In this document: in pieces, positions 21,338 to 31,885 of the stretch | Position numbering within the stretch: position 1 is the stretch's first letter | How the letters are laid out: the number at the start of each line of letters is the position of its first letter | Source: Amoebophrya sp. A120 | Lineage: Eukaryota > Sar > Dinophyceae > Syndiniales > Amoebophryaceae | Direction of reading: 5' to 3' | Length of the DNA stretch: 64,000 bases | NCBI GenBank assembly: GCA_905178155.1 | Contig: CAJINV010000008.1 | Location: 558,001-622,000, forward strand | The notes under the pieces: model-generated | What the model saw: the letters and a program-made list of their open reading frames with translations, nothing else | What the model was told of the DNA's origin: nothing | The model's database searches: none | Made by a program: the position numbers and the translations under genes

Positions 21338-23013
21338 TCACGATCCTGTTCCACTACCGGCCTCCGATCCGCGTAAAACATCAACCATGTCAAAGATGCG
21401 CTTCTCTGGCTTCTCTTCAATTTTCGCCAATAGCCACTCCGCAGCGTCCACCGCGCCTTCACCTGCGGATTCAAAGAAAAAGGCATAAAGTAGATTGATG
21501 ATATCGTCTGACATTATCGCATCGTGGATCCCGTGACAGCGATGAAGTGTGCAAAAAGCAATATACAGTAGCTTTGACGTCCGCAAACGTTGTGCTTGAA
21601 TTCGAAGACGACGTCTGCCACCTTGTCGCAGGCAATGCTCTTCTTTGTCAGCTGGTAGGTATGGAACGCGTGGCCACACAATGCGCTGTTTGGAATTGAA
21701 ATGTTGAAATGTACTTAAGTAGAGACAAGAACCAACTCTAATATGGCGATAATGCTACTGCGTAGAACAACACTTCTCTACATCAGTGGCAGAGCATGAT
21801 CCAACCAGAATAAAAAACGACTGGCGGTCAAAAGCTTCTAAACGTCGCAGCAGCACCTTTCTGGCACTTGCATTTCCTCCCGGGCACGCTGATCATCTCG
21901 AATTTTTTCGATGTTCTCGACGTCCGCACCCAGTATCTGCGCATGCGTTTTCTCTTTTTCGGATTCTTTGTGACTTTGATCGCCGGAAATGAGTCGTCTG
22001 AGATCTCGAACTACCTCTTTCGCGGTCCCAGACGTGTCCTTTTTCGTCTTCTGATGCGATTCTCGCACAGACAGCTCGTACCCCGCAAAGCAGCCGGGAA
22101 ACTCCTGGGCTGCGCGTGACAACATGGCTTGAAAGGCGACTATCTGCTTATTCATGTTCGGTGCGATGACCGCATATTGGTCTCTGAGGAGCAAGGACGT
22201 CCTCAGCTCCTCCAAAAAGGCCTCCCTCGCAGTCATTTTTCCTGTAGACGACGGTCCCAGTACAGTACCCGGCGCGTCGTCGAACCCCGTCGTGCCAAGC
22301 ACGAAGGAAGCCAGATGGTTCGCGTACAGCTTCGCATTTGCGCGCACCGCGGTCGGTGCCGTGAAGTCGATCACGACGAGTCTTTTGCCTTCCCGGCTAG
22401 CTGACATCTTCGCTCTCGCCATACCGGACTCGTGCTGGTCCGCAGCGTAAAGCTCGACCTGGAGTTTGGCACTGCCCGTCCGCTCGTCTATCACACTGAA
22501 ACTAGTCTCCTTCTTTCGAGAGCCGGTCAGGGAGGTCGGGGCCACAGCATACCCCCGGTCCAACGCAACCCGCGCAACGCCTGCGGCCATTTGCCCCGGA
22601 AGTCCGTTGATCATCAGCATCATCCTGTCCTGGGGTGCTCTGCTCGGGGAGTGCTTCCTGGTATGTTCCCCGGTGTGCTGTCTACGCTCAGCTTGCACGA
22701 CCGCAGTGTCAAGAACATGCTCCGAATCGCGTGCAGGTAATATTGTGTGTTCTGCGTCGACGGCCGCACAGCAGGCGGGTTCAGCGCGGGCTTCGGGCAA
22801 TCGGCTGGCACTCGACGTCGACGACGCGGCGGCGCTTTCGCCTTCCCCAGAAACCGACCCCGAAGCATCCTCGGGTTCGGCACGAACCATGGCGTTCCGT
22901 CTTGAATCAGGAGCGGGAGAATCCGCACGAAGAAGCAACCTCCGAACAGCAACTGCCTCCGAACAAGACAAGAGGATTAAGGCGCCTGAGATACGGCATC
23001 GCATTTTTATCAT
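21338..23013 (-). CDS. dapB: 4-hydroxy-tetrahydrodipicolinate reductase (DapB), plant-type, with N-terminal extension
   Basis: Exons 23013-21857, 21685-21567 and 21462-21338 (1401 nt, 466 residues) join through two GT/AG introns in matching phases. DapB carries out the second committed step of diaminopimelate/lysine synthesis with NAD(P)H. Visible: the nucleotide loop INGLPGQMAAGVARVAL, the core VIDFTAPTAVRANAKLY, VLGTTGFD, YAVIAPNMNKQIVAFQA, the substrate motif ESHQ..DTSGTAK, and across the two 3' exons GHAFHTYQL, FEFKHNVCGR and EKRIFDMVDVLR as in plant-type enzymes. The first 130 residues are an extension starting with a signal-like MIKMRCRISGALILLSC, then a Ser/Ala/Glu-rich linker. The nearest ATG to the frame start was used; an upstream TTG was ignored. 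Confidence 0.88.
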
Positions 23014-23338
23014 TAAGGATGCCAAAGTGAAAACAGGCTGACTGCGACGACAGGGTTCTTGTAGCTCTGGGAAGCGTGAAACACGAACCTTTCTGTTCCT
23101 TCGACGAGATGGATCGTAAAGAACCTAGCGCAAAAATAAAGTAGTTGTACTTACCCTAGCTGCCTTGGAATTCGAATCACGTCGTGGTCGCACTTCAAAT
23201 TAAATTGTTGAACTTCAGGCAGACCATCTTCGTCTTCGCGAAAAGCGAGCTTCCGGGACGGAACAGCGAACACTTCTCGACGCGCTTCAAAAAAGGCATA
23301 TGGACCTCTTTCATCGCAAAAAAAAACGCTGCCCGCTT
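23014..23338 (-). other. Between dapB and the next gene; possible 3' exon
   Basis: 325 bp. A minus-strand frame reading GPYAFFEARREVFAVP...CDHDVIRIPRQLG ends at 23151, directly beyond the stop of the FkbM-type gene in another frame. It may be a last exon of that gene through a short intron, but no convincing splice pair was found. Confidence 0.35.
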
Positions 23339-25267
23339 TCACTCGCAGGTGCAGGGAAGACCATTGTTGCTCAGTAGACCTTTCGCGGAAACACATTTTC
23401 CCCGCCGCAGGTCGAGGTCCAGCGCAAAGTTGGAAAAGTCTCTGTGCGCAACACTGCAGAACCCGCGCTGCACGAACAGCCGCGAGTATTCGGGCACGGC
23501 GCAGCCTTGGCGGGACAACATCGCGGGGTCGAGTTCTGCCTTGACCCGCAGAATATTCACACTCCAATGCGTCCGCGCGTCGGCGGTTGACGGTAGAAAC
23601 CCCCGCAAAAAGTTGCACTCAAAGCCCTGAATGTCAACCTTCATGAGCCCAACAAACCCTTCTTTTTCCGGAGTCGGCGCACCGCTCGAATGACCGTGAG
23701 GACAACCGCCCGAGAACACGCTTCCACCATTGTCTAGCTGTTTCCTGTTTGCGTAGGTGGCGCTTCGACCAAAGATCTCATCGATCGTGTCCGCATGGAT
23801 GGTCAAACCCCTGCTCCCCGCCGTGTTAGCTGAGCTTTCTGCAACGGAGACTCCTCCCAAAATCGAATTCCCCATGTTTCCCGACTCCGAGAAAATCGGG
23901 TAATGCTGGTCGGTTACCGCGCCGAGCCCGATCGGGAACACCACTACCTTCTCGCGTAGTCGCGGGGGCAACCGGGACAAAGTGGAAGTCAGTCGGAACA
24001 CATTGACGGGGTGCGGCTCGAAAACAAAAAGCCCCGCCAAGAGCTCGGCCGAGGTTGCCAGCATCTCGAAAATGCAAGACCCGAGGTTCCCACCCACGTC
24101 CAGATAGTAGAAGTTCGCATGCTTCTGGTTCGTGGCCCCAGATGCAGCACGTCGCTGTTCAATGCTGTTCCTCAGCTTTCCCGGCAAATCCTGGCAGTCC
24201 CTCCATCTTCCGTCGGTTTTCAGTCCCGCGCTAACGACGTCCCACTCCGGTGCAACGCAAATGTCGAACTTCTCGAAGTCTCCGGTCGCTCCCAAGCTGC
24301 CCGTTCCCGACGTGGCTCCGTGAGAATCGAACCGTCCAGGGGTCCAATGGCAAAGCCGCGTCTGCGCGAAGGTCACCAGGTCCTCCTGGGTTTCAAAAGT
24401 GATTGAGTCTGCTTGAGCGAGTGACATGCCGCCCCATTCGCTGCCCCACCCGTCGGAGGAAGGAGCCTGCACCGTTCTATCTGTTCCGTTGACGAAGTCA
24501 CTATTCTGTCGGACGACAGGCCTGCGCCCAAAGAACAACTTGGAGAGGTCCAAGGCAGCACCTGCAGTCTGAAATTTTCGGGTTGGGTCCTTGTAGTAGC
24601 CCGCCCGCTCTAGCACGGCTTGTGCCAGAACCTTCTGATAGTTGATAGCGAGCGTGGGAGCGAGCGTTTTCTCCCGCCACTCGTGCGCGTCCATTAGCGT
24701 CTTCGTGTTCTTGTCGCTTGGCGGCATCTGCACGTGCTGCAAAACTCTCAGGGGCGGCAGCAACGCTTGGCTGGTCTCTGCACCGATCCACGCTCTCCAC
24801 TTGTTTTTCCTCCCACGAACGCGTACATTGCTCCACATACCGTCTCCATTGCAACCAAAAAGTGCCCGACGTTCAAGGTGCACAGGGAGCGCAGCCACGG
24901 CCTCTTTCGCATTCACGATGGAAACGTGCGAGGATTTAGTCCGTGAGGATGACGACGATGATGTCCCCACGATCCTACTGGTCACCGCGCTTATACCTTT
25001 CTTCAGCCATGTCTCGACAGAGTGCTGCGCAGACGTGCCTGCTGCTCCGTGCTGTGGCTGCCCATGCCCCCGCGCTTCTGCAACAATTCTGGATTTCTCA
25101 TCGCGTCTTGTTTTTTTCGCCGCGATCATCCTTCGATGTCTCCGCACATATTGGCTAAATGACCAAACCGGGCCGCTTGACCGCCCTCGTTTTCGCTCGG
25201 AAGAACTACCCGCGAGCCTCCAAAGCAGGTAAAGGAGCGAAGTGGGGACGAAAGCAACGCCAAGCAT
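23339..25267 (-). CDS. FkbM-family methyltransferase with N-terminal membrane anchor
   Basis: One exon from ATG 25267, about 642 residues; an upstream TTG was not used. A single N-terminal hydrophobic segment (MLGVAFVPTSLLYLLWRLAG) is followed by basic residues, a type II anchor. The catalytic half begins near residue 390: FYYLDVGGNLGSCIFEM (glycine loop), LFVFEPHPVNVFRL, VVVFPIGLGAV and MKVDIQGFECNFLRGF, in the order of FkbM (Methyltransf_21) enzymes. These typically O-methylate sugars or small molecules. The N-terminal half is unassigned. The 3' end may extend into a further exon. It lies between dapB and a second FkbM-like gene. Confidence 0.8.
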   Translation of the reverse strand: MLGVAFVPTSLLYLLWRLAGSSSERKRGRSSGPVWSFSQYVRRHRRMIAAKKTRRDEKSRIVAEARGHGQPQHGAAGTSAQHSVETWLKKGISAVTSRIVGTSSSSSSRTKSSHVSIVNAKEAVAALPVHLERRALFGCNGDGMWSNVRVRGRKNKWRAWIGAETSQALLPPLRVLQHVQMPPSDKNTKTLMDAHEWREKTLAPTLAINYQKVLAQAVLERAGYYKDPTRKFQTAGAALDLSKLFFGRRPVVRQNSDFVNGTDRTVQAPSSDGWGSEWGGMSLAQADSITFETQEDLVTFAQTRLCHWTPGRFDSHGATSGTGSLGATGDFEKFDICVAPEWDVVSAGLKTDGRWRDCQDLPGKLRNSIEQRRAASGATNQKHANFYYLDVGGNLGSCIFEMLATSAELLAGLFVFEPHPVNVFRLTSTLSRLPPRLREKVVVFPIGLGAVTDQHYPIFSESGNMGNSILGGVSVAESSANTAGSRGLTIHADTIDEIFGRSATYANRKQLDNGGSVFSGGCPHGHSSGAPTPEKEGFVGLMKVDIQGFECNFLRGFLPSTADARTHWSVNILRVKAELDPAMLSRQGCAVPEYSRLFVQRGFCSVAHRDFSNFALDLDLRRGKCVSAKGLLSNNGLPCTCE

Positions 25268-25660
25268 GGGAATTGATACTATTGCTTCAATCAATCACGT
25301 ATCTGTTACATAGTGCTGTTACTCCAAAGCAGAACGTCCGGGGAACCAAAATTCCGAAGACATACGATACTGTGACCGAATAGCCAACGCAGGCACCCAA
25401 GCAACAACGTGTACCACATAGACGGTTCCAAAAGATCTTATCTATCAGTCTCATTCGGGCAACATGTCACGAAACGTGCGAACGCATCGAAATCCAAAGG
25501 CTGGCGGACTTCACGACGGGCCTCGGCCTGCTGATAGACAATTCCTGGGATAATATGCGTAAATTTGTTCTTGCGTTTTTCTCTCGTCGTATCTACCTCT
25601 TGTCTTGAAAAGACTTGACGTTCGCAATCTATTCGGTTCTTCGCAGCCCTTACACTGCCT

Positions 25661-27991
25661 TCACGTGTCCAGCGTCGTGGGGCGTGGAAAACCCGCCTTG
25701 ACCATGCAGGTCTCTCCGATGGGCTCGCCGTTTGCGAACTTCGCGCTCGTCTCCGAGTCTATTTCTCTGGTATCGACCCACGTAGTGTCTTCAAACCAGG
25801 CGTTTTTGCGCACCTTCCTGTATCCCTGCTGGCGCAGCAGGGACTGCAAATCCGGCTTGGCGCGCTCCACCGTCAGCACACGGAAGCGCAAGGTCTCCCA
25901 CGGAAAGTGCTCCATCACAAAAGACTCCGCGCCTTCCACGTCGAGTGAAAAGTAGTCGATCGTGGTCGGAAACTGAAAATGGCGCCAGACGTCTTCGAGA
26001 GCGACAACTTTCTTCACTACCGCATTCACGCCGTAGCTTTCCTGCTCGTTTTCGTCCGTATTGTCAAACGTGTCCCCGACTATGCCTGACAAGCCGTTTG
26101 ATTTTTTCGAATGGAAGGCCGCGAATTCGATGGTCCTTCCTGTGGGATAGCCGACCAGGTTCTGCACCAGCTTGCAGTTTTTTCTTTGTCTGTATCCCGG
26201 AAGGTACTGCGGGTCTGCTTCCAAACAGAGACCTTGCCAATTGAACTTCTTCTCAAGGAGGAGGCTATTCGATAGCACCGAAGCATGGTGAGAACCAAGC
26301 TCGATAAAAGTTCCGTTTTCCTTGCAGTTAAGTAAAGACTGCACCAGCCAATCCTGTCCCGCCTGCCCGTGTATGACCTTGGCCGCGAGCGGATCAATGT
26401 CAGCGCTGCTGGTTTTCGCGAAAGGGGTTGCCACCCATGTATTTCCACTTCCTCCAAAGTCGTATTGGTAAAACTCTTTTGCGAGCTGCGTTTCGTCGGG
26501 CGCAGCTATGGCGTTCTGGTCTGTCTCCTCTTTTCCGTCCTCTTCTGGCTGAGGAGGACGAGGAGCAGGAGGATTTTCTGATTCCTCGTCATGCGCAGCT
26601 TCTGACGGTTTCTGTGGCCGCGAGTCTTTTTCCTGTCCTCCGTCTCGTTTTGCTTTTGCGAAGTCGCCCCTTTTGCGCTGCGCGGATGCTTCCTCGTCGC
26701 CGTCGTCCGGATCTTGTCGCGGCCGCTTGGCCTTCACCGGGTGCTGCGCCGCGTGCTCCCGAAAGATCTTGGCCGCCAGCTTCTCCGCTCGTTGCATGTC
26801 CGGGGAGGGCATTACTGCGTCGACGTCCCTCACCGGCACAACGGAAGCTGCCTGCTCCATGAACTCGTCGAAGTGCTTCGTTGACCTGCCGGCATACGCA
26901 AAATTCAAACCGTCAAGCACCCTCAGCCGACGTCGTTTGTCCCGCAGCTCCATGCCCTTCGAGGTCAGCTCCGGCGTTTCCGGCGCAAGTTCCGCAAACT
27001 CCGCCCCGAGCCGCCTCTTGCAGCTCCGCAGCTTCCGCATCGCATCCAAGCGCGCCCGCCGCGACAGGTGCTTTCGAGAGAAGGCCCCTCCGGGTGCAGT
27101 GTCGCAATTCGCCGGACCCACGGCATGCCGTCGGAGCAGTTTGGAACTCGACTTTCGATTCACGTCGTGGATCAGCTGTCCCGGCTGCAGGAGAAAGTTT
27201 TCGCAGAGAAACGTCTCAGCTTCTTGGGTCAATACACCTCCGGGCCGTGTCATCTTATTTCTGCGCACCTTTAGCGTCTTCAAAATTTTCTCCGCCTCCG
27301 ACAGGTCGCCCTCCTCCTGCATGGCAATCGCCGCGAGGGGCAGCCACTGCAGCCTCGTTACAAAAGAATGGTCGTTTTTCACGAGGTTCGCTTTCGCAGA
27401 ACCCGACCCGAAGATGTTGTCGATCTCCATGCCCGACAATGCGACTAGCAACTCCAGCTCGAGCGTCCACCGCTGCCGCACGTTTGTAGATTCCGGAAGC
27501 TCGATGGCGTTTCGCACACGTGCGCGGGGGTGGCTGTGCGATACGGGAAAAATCAGAACGGATTCGCGCTTGGCGCTCCGGAACTGCCACCGCCACACCA
27601 GCGAATGCTGGTCCTCGTCGTCGTGGGCTCGAATTCTTTTCTTCCGCTTTGATGTCCTCCCTGGCCCTCCGCGACACAGGTCTTTCCAGTGCTTCTCTAC
27701 CGGAAGAACAGCAGGCGGAGGCGTCGTGATGTAGCTATCATCATCTTCATCGTCCTGGTCGTCCCTGTCGTTGCCCTCTTCGGACGCTTTATTTTTCGTG
27801 CTCTTCATCCGCGCTGCCAGCATTTCTCCCCTCGTGGCCAAACCGGTCACCATACTGTCCTCGTCAAGGTCCAGGCTGTCATCGGAGGAGGACCACAACA
27901 GGACCCACGACACATAGCACGCAACAAGGCTGCAACAGCCCAAAATTGTCACCGCAGTGCACTGCGACCTCGTCAGTCGGAGAAAGGCCAT
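25661..27991 (-). CDS. FkbM-like methyltransferase with anchor and long charged linker
   Basis: A single 776-residue frame from ATG 27991. Residues about 12-33 (AVTILGCCSLVACYVSWVLLW) form a signal anchor. Residues 40-500 are largely charged and low-complexity (DDQDDEDDD, PAPRPPQPEEDG) with short helical blocks. The C-terminal 250 residues carry the enzyme signature: GQDWLVQSLLN, TFIELGSHHASVLSNSLLLE, WQGLCLEADPQYLPGYR, IDYFSLDVEGAESFVMEHF and VLTVERAKPD. It is related to but clearly different from the neighbour at 23339-25267. Golgi or surface location and a sugar or protein substrate are inference. Confidence 0.78.
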   Translation of the reverse strand: MAFLRLTRSQCTAVTILGCCSLVACYVSWVLLWSSSDDSLDLDEDSMVTGLATRGEMLAARMKSTKNKASEEGNDRDDQDDEDDDSYITTPPPAVLPVEKHWKDLCRGGPGRTSKRKKRIRAHDDEDQHSLVWRWQFRSAKRESVLIFPVSHSHPRARVRNAIELPESTNVRQRWTLELELLVALSGMEIDNIFGSGSAKANLVKNDHSFVTRLQWLPLAAIAMQEEGDLSEAEKILKTLKVRRNKMTRPGGVLTQEAETFLCENFLLQPGQLIHDVNRKSSSKLLRRHAVGPANCDTAPGGAFSRKHLSRRARLDAMRKLRSCKRRLGAEFAELAPETPELTSKGMELRDKRRRLRVLDGLNFAYAGRSTKHFDEFMEQAASVVPVRDVDAVMPSPDMQRAEKLAAKIFREHAAQHPVKAKRPRQDPDDGDEEASAQRKRGDFAKAKRDGGQEKDSRPQKPSEAAHDEESENPPAPRPPQPEEDGKEETDQNAIAAPDETQLAKEFYQYDFGGSGNTWVATPFAKTSSADIDPLAAKVIHGQAGQDWLVQSLLNCKENGTFIELGSHHASVLSNSLLLEKKFNWQGLCLEADPQYLPGYRQRKNCKLVQNLVGYPTGRTIEFAAFHSKKSNGLSGIVGDTFDNTDENEQESYGVNAVVKKVVALEDVWRHFQFPTTIDYFSLDVEGAESFVMEHFPWETLRFRVLTVERAKPDLQSLLRQQGYRKVRKNAWFEDTTWVDTREIDSETSAKFANGEPIGETCMVKAGFPRPTTLDT

Positions 27992-28982
27992 GATTGACTT
28001 GGTAGTTGTGCGGGCTTACAAAAGATGGCCGAAGACCTACTTACTTGAAATGGCTCACATCAGCAACAGGCCGGTGACACTATCGTGCAATTAGATACCA
28101 TACCCAGGTGCGAGATGGAACTAGACAAAAAAACGTTTTTTAACGAGCTACTGTAGGTCTCCTACAACCACCGGCGTCAAGTAGGAAAAGAGTGTGCCAG
28201 TTGGGTTCCTGACGTCGAAAAGCTTACAGTTGCAACCGTTAGGGTTAATCTGGACGTCAAGATGCTAATCGCTTGTGTATTTTAGGTACTTACGTCGAAA
28301 TGCACCACACTCACTGTATCGTTGCAAGTACGACCGACGATTCATTGAAGAATGTTCTTTCTTTTGCGATTGCTCCAGTACGATGCGGTGGCGAAGATTC
28401 ACCATCACCCAAGTCAACCGATATTATCTGTCAGTAGTACTGAAGCAGCCATCCGGCCATGGCTGCAGCCATAAGACCCCCACGATTCGACCCGCATGTC
28501 AATGTCGACGATTAGTCCCCTTGAGAGCCAGCAGCGCAAAACAACAATCGCTGTCGAAAGAGGAGCGGACGCGCCCGCACGAACGAATCCGGCGTCTTCA
28601 TCATTTCGTATTTCTTTGGTACATTTGAATGCGCATTTCTCGTCTTCGTTGTCGGTGAAACTAAAATGAAACAGCTACAACATTGTACAAGATCTTCTGT
28701 CGGTTTCCTTGGTGCGGCAAAGGCAATGCAGGTATCATATAGAAAATTCAGTCGAAGAGGATGAGGTGGTTCTATTGTGTATAGCCCGACCTAGTGTATC
28801 TATTGGACTTCGTAAAATTTGCTGAAAATCGACAATGGCTGATGTAAGAACCGTTAAGCACTTCAATTGTGAGAGGGTCAGAATGCACTCCTGCTTCATG
28901 AACGGAGATTGATTTCATGCTGTTTGCGACAATGCACTAAAAGGTTTTTGCATTTTAATCACCGGTCTACTTGGATGCCTCC
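27992..28982. other. Intergenic, no gene seen
   Basis: 991 bp between the methyltransferase gene start and the CIMIP2-like stop. A plus-strand open stretch at 28275-28628 starts with TTG and has no recognisable content. No RNA gene or repeat identified. Confidence 0.5.
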
Positions 28983-29978
28983 CTACTGGTAGAGGCGCCC
29001 GATCCACTCCGCACGGTCCACGTACTGCCTCTGCTTCAGCAGCTGGGAGATGTTGTCAGCTATCATGCGGAAACACGTAACCAAGGCCGAAACAATTTGG
29101 CCTTTTGGCAATGGCAAATGCTGTAGACTACTTCTCTTCTGCGCATAGCAATAGCGACCGTCAGGATTCCATACCAACACTGCTGTATAAACTTGATGCC
29201 AAACATCATCGATGCTGGGCTACATGTTTCCTTATGATATTACCGCGAGCGTAAACATGGCCGAACACCCCGTCAGCGTATTTCCCTGGAATGAAACCAG
29301 TGTAGCCCGGTACGTCGGTCCCCCTGTAGAAATTTCGGATTTCTCTTCTCCTTTGCAAATCGAAATGCAAGTAGGCACAGATTCATTCCTTCACAATGCA
29401 TAGATATGAGCGTAACACATTCGCATTCCCTCAATCAGGAAGAAAGTACCTTCTGTGGGGCAGGGTGACACCGAAGGGATTGTGTCGTGCGTAATTGTGT
29501 GGCTCCTGTGTATACTGGTGGTCATCGAGTAGCCTCTCTTCGCACTTGATTGCTGCAAGCTGGTTTGAGCGATTGAAGGTACTGGAAATCACGTTTTCGC
29601 TAACCTTTCCGGGAATGTAGCCTCCATAACCTGTTTTGAAATCGAACCAGGTAGATCAACTAAAGACGAAGGATGGAATCTATCATACGTTGAGGCATTC
29701 AACAGATTTGAATACAGTTTCATCTCTTTCGAAAGAATACGGATAGGTAGCTCGTTTTTCGTACATGATGAAAAACCTTTACCTGGTATTGCGGTGAGTG
29801 TGTAGTTGCCGACTTCCGGAAAGTAGACTTGGGGTCGGTGCGGCATGCTGTGTGCGCGGGGTGTTCTGTTACTTGCTGGGGCGGCATGCTCGGGAGCAGA
29901 ACTGGGACCCGCACGGGCAGACGGTCGGTCAGACCTCGCACTGATCATTTGCGATGACGAATGCGAACGCGCCGACAT
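28983..29978 (-). CDS. CIMIP2/FAM166-like ciliary microtubule inner protein
   Basis: Four short exons, 29978-29783, 29630-29450, 29323-29244 and 29059-28983 (534 nt, 177 residues), join through three GT/AG introns in phases 1, 2 and 1. Only the spliced product shows the family: two copies of a P-G-Y-x-G-[YF]-[IV]-P-G-K motif, TAIPGYGGYIPGKVSENV (about residue 63) and DVPGYTGFIPGKYADGVFG (about residue 130). In CIMIP2 (FAM166) proteins such IPGY-G-F-IP repeats bind the inside of axonemal doublet microtubules. The N terminus is Ser/Pro/Ala-rich. The acceptor of exon 3 has an alternative 18 nt upstream in the same phase. Confidence 0.75.
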
Positions 29979-30031
29979 TGTCTCGACCTTATTCACTCAG
30001 CTCACTTTCTAAGACTTTCACTTTTCAGAAG

Positions 30032-30492
30032 TCAGCGCTTCGAGCGGACTTGTTGTTCCTGCAACGCTACAAGTAGGCTGCTTGTGCTTTCTGCGATGAC
30101 ACATCAAAAAAACAAGGAACTACGGATGTGTATCTACTTATGCGTGAATTTCTTGGGAGAGTGCCGACCCTTGAGAGGAGGAGTACCTGCTCAATGGATT
30201 TCGAGATTGCGAACGAATCGCTGCTGCATCTATCTTGCAATGTAATGCGATTCTTGAGATCGAACGAGTCAACGACAGCAGATCTCATGCCCTCCACGAC
30301 TTCTTATTTTAGTGCAACAATTCATAAACTGTGGCATCCATTCCCGATACATCGACCGATCTGATTGTGTTCGAGCGACTACGTAGAGCGTACACGACAA
30401 ATGTTGGAGCATTCTTCTTTTCAACACCTGCTTCATCCATTTTCGTCAGCGACCCCCCTGAAAAATCGTTACCATTGGATCCTGCAACATAA
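30032..30492 (-). CDS. Possible small multi-exon gene, product unknown
   Basis: Coding-like pieces lie just upstream of the CIMIP2-like gene on the same strand: an exon after acceptor TTTATGTTGCAG at about 30492 (GSNGNDFSGGSLTKMDEAG...), one ending at donor GAGCAG|GTACTCC at 30187 (VVEGMRSAVVDSFDLKNRI...SIEQ), and a last exon 30058-30032 giving EQQVRSKR and a stop. The last two join in phase 0. The first two are in different frames and their join, as well as the 5' start, is unresolved. Confidence 0.35.
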
Positions 30493-31570
30493 ACAAAATT
30501 TGATGCGTATGACAAGATGCGTATAATGATGAAAGTATTTAAGTTACTTGGACGGCAATCCTCGACTGCGCGTTCGCAACACTTTAGCTAGTGACGCAAA
30601 GAAATCAAGTAGCACCCCCGATCTTCAATTTCGAAAAGAGAAAACTGGAATGACCAAATAGAAAGTCGCGGTCTAGGTCACGATTGTGGCGTATGGCGCT
30701 CGCGCTCCTAAAGAAGAACATCGCAGCATCAGACTTCATCAACGTACTGCATCCAAGCCAACCATCACGACTATAACGCGCGACATGAGTGGACCTTTAA
30801 TCAACCACAGCAAAGAAAGGGTAAAAGCAAAGTGGGAAATCAAAGTTTCGTTTTACGGACAAGACCACTGCAAACAAAGCTCTTCTGCTGCACTAGTACT
30901 GCCTTTCCCTTTCTTGTACGACCGTTACTTCCGGTATTTGGCATTTCTCATGCTGTTGCTGAGTCAAAGCGGGCCTGCAGCATAAGCAATTCCTACTCGT
31001 ACAACAGACGATACAAATGTTTCAATGATAATCGGTTGTAAAAGATAGGAAGAGCAGCGCTACAATTATGCATGATGAGTTTGGCAGGCATCAACATTTG
31101 CTCAAGTAACCTTTCCTCCGGGCCGCAGGTGGAAGACGTTTTTTCGATTTGCAGTTACTGGGCGAGTGCTTCTTCTGCTTCTTTTACTGGTTAGTGTAGG
31201 TACAAAAGAAGTTGGTGCTAATTTACGTGGTTCTTTGGCAACAAGAAAATTTAATAACAACATTTACAATCGGGCAATCATCACACACAAAAGTTTTCCT
31301 TGTACGATACAACGGGCAAGAGGGTAACAAAAACATTAAAAGTAGGTGCATTATTTTTTCAAACATTAACATTTTTTCTTCGTGTCACTTCAGACGTCGC
31401 TCACGTTGTGCTTGTAAGTAATTCTGCTATTTAATCTCCTGGTCAATTGGTTATTGTCACTTGATTTCTTCGAAGGTCATTTGATTTGATATTGGGACTA
31501 CAAGACAGACGCCATAAGTTCGTCAACAGTTTCGCATTTCAAGAATGAATCCTCGTCACTAGTTTTATTT
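30493..31570. other. Intergenic, no gene seen
   Basis: About 1.1 kb, AT-rich, with only short frames. The upstream exon of the small gene at 30032-30492 may start here (donor-like CCAAGTAACTT near 30540). No repeat recognised. Confidence 0.45.
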
Positions 31571-31885
31571 CTACTTTTTGAAATGTTTTTTGCACGACTT
31601 CTTCGACGCATCCTTACAAGCCTCCGATGTAACCTCCCCTCCATTCGCCTTGCACGCGTCTTTGCTGTCTTGCCCTTGCGTCTTGCACACCATCTTGTCG
31701 TCCTTCTTGCAGCAGAACGCGGTTTTCGCCTTCTTCCCATGCGCGTGACTCTGGACCTCCGGGCCGAACACATCGTTGTTTTTGACCTTCACGCCGCCGC
31801 AGTTGTGCAAGGAGCCGTCGGTCGCGGAGGACCCAAGCAGGTCAACGTCCGCGGCGCGGTGGAAGATGTCCGAGAGGAAACCCAT
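31571..31885 (-). CDS. Small seven-cysteine protein, copy 1
   Basis: A 104-residue single-exon frame starting MGFLSDIF. Seven Cys: one in HNCGG, a CC pair in KTAFCCKK, then VCK, DACK, EACK and KSCK. The segment HAHGKKAKTAFCC...C..DSKDAC..NGGEV is shared with the frame at 32540-32866, which has the same seven Cys and the same 10-residue spacing between the fourth and fifth. No signal peptide or membrane segment. The C terminus is Lys-rich. AACAG lies directly before the ATG and could be a trans-splice acceptor. The shared Cys order suggests a disulfide or metal-binding fold; I know no family that matches. Confidence 0.65.
   Translation of the reverse strand: MGFLSDIFHRAADVDLLGSSATDGSLHNCGGVKVKNNDVFGPEVQSHAHGKKAKTAFCCKKDDKMVCKTQGQDSKDACKANGGEVTSEACKDASKKSCKKHFKK

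Noticed and set aside
26673-27734. Long plus-strand open frames opposite the methyltransferase genes
   Set aside because: They mirror GC-rich minus-strand exons; composition is Ser/Arg/Pro-rich with no family motif, while the minus frame has conserved motifs.
28275-28628. Plus-strand 117-codon frame as a gene
   Set aside because: Begins with TTG, no ATG-supported start, no motif, and would be the only plus-strand gene in the window.
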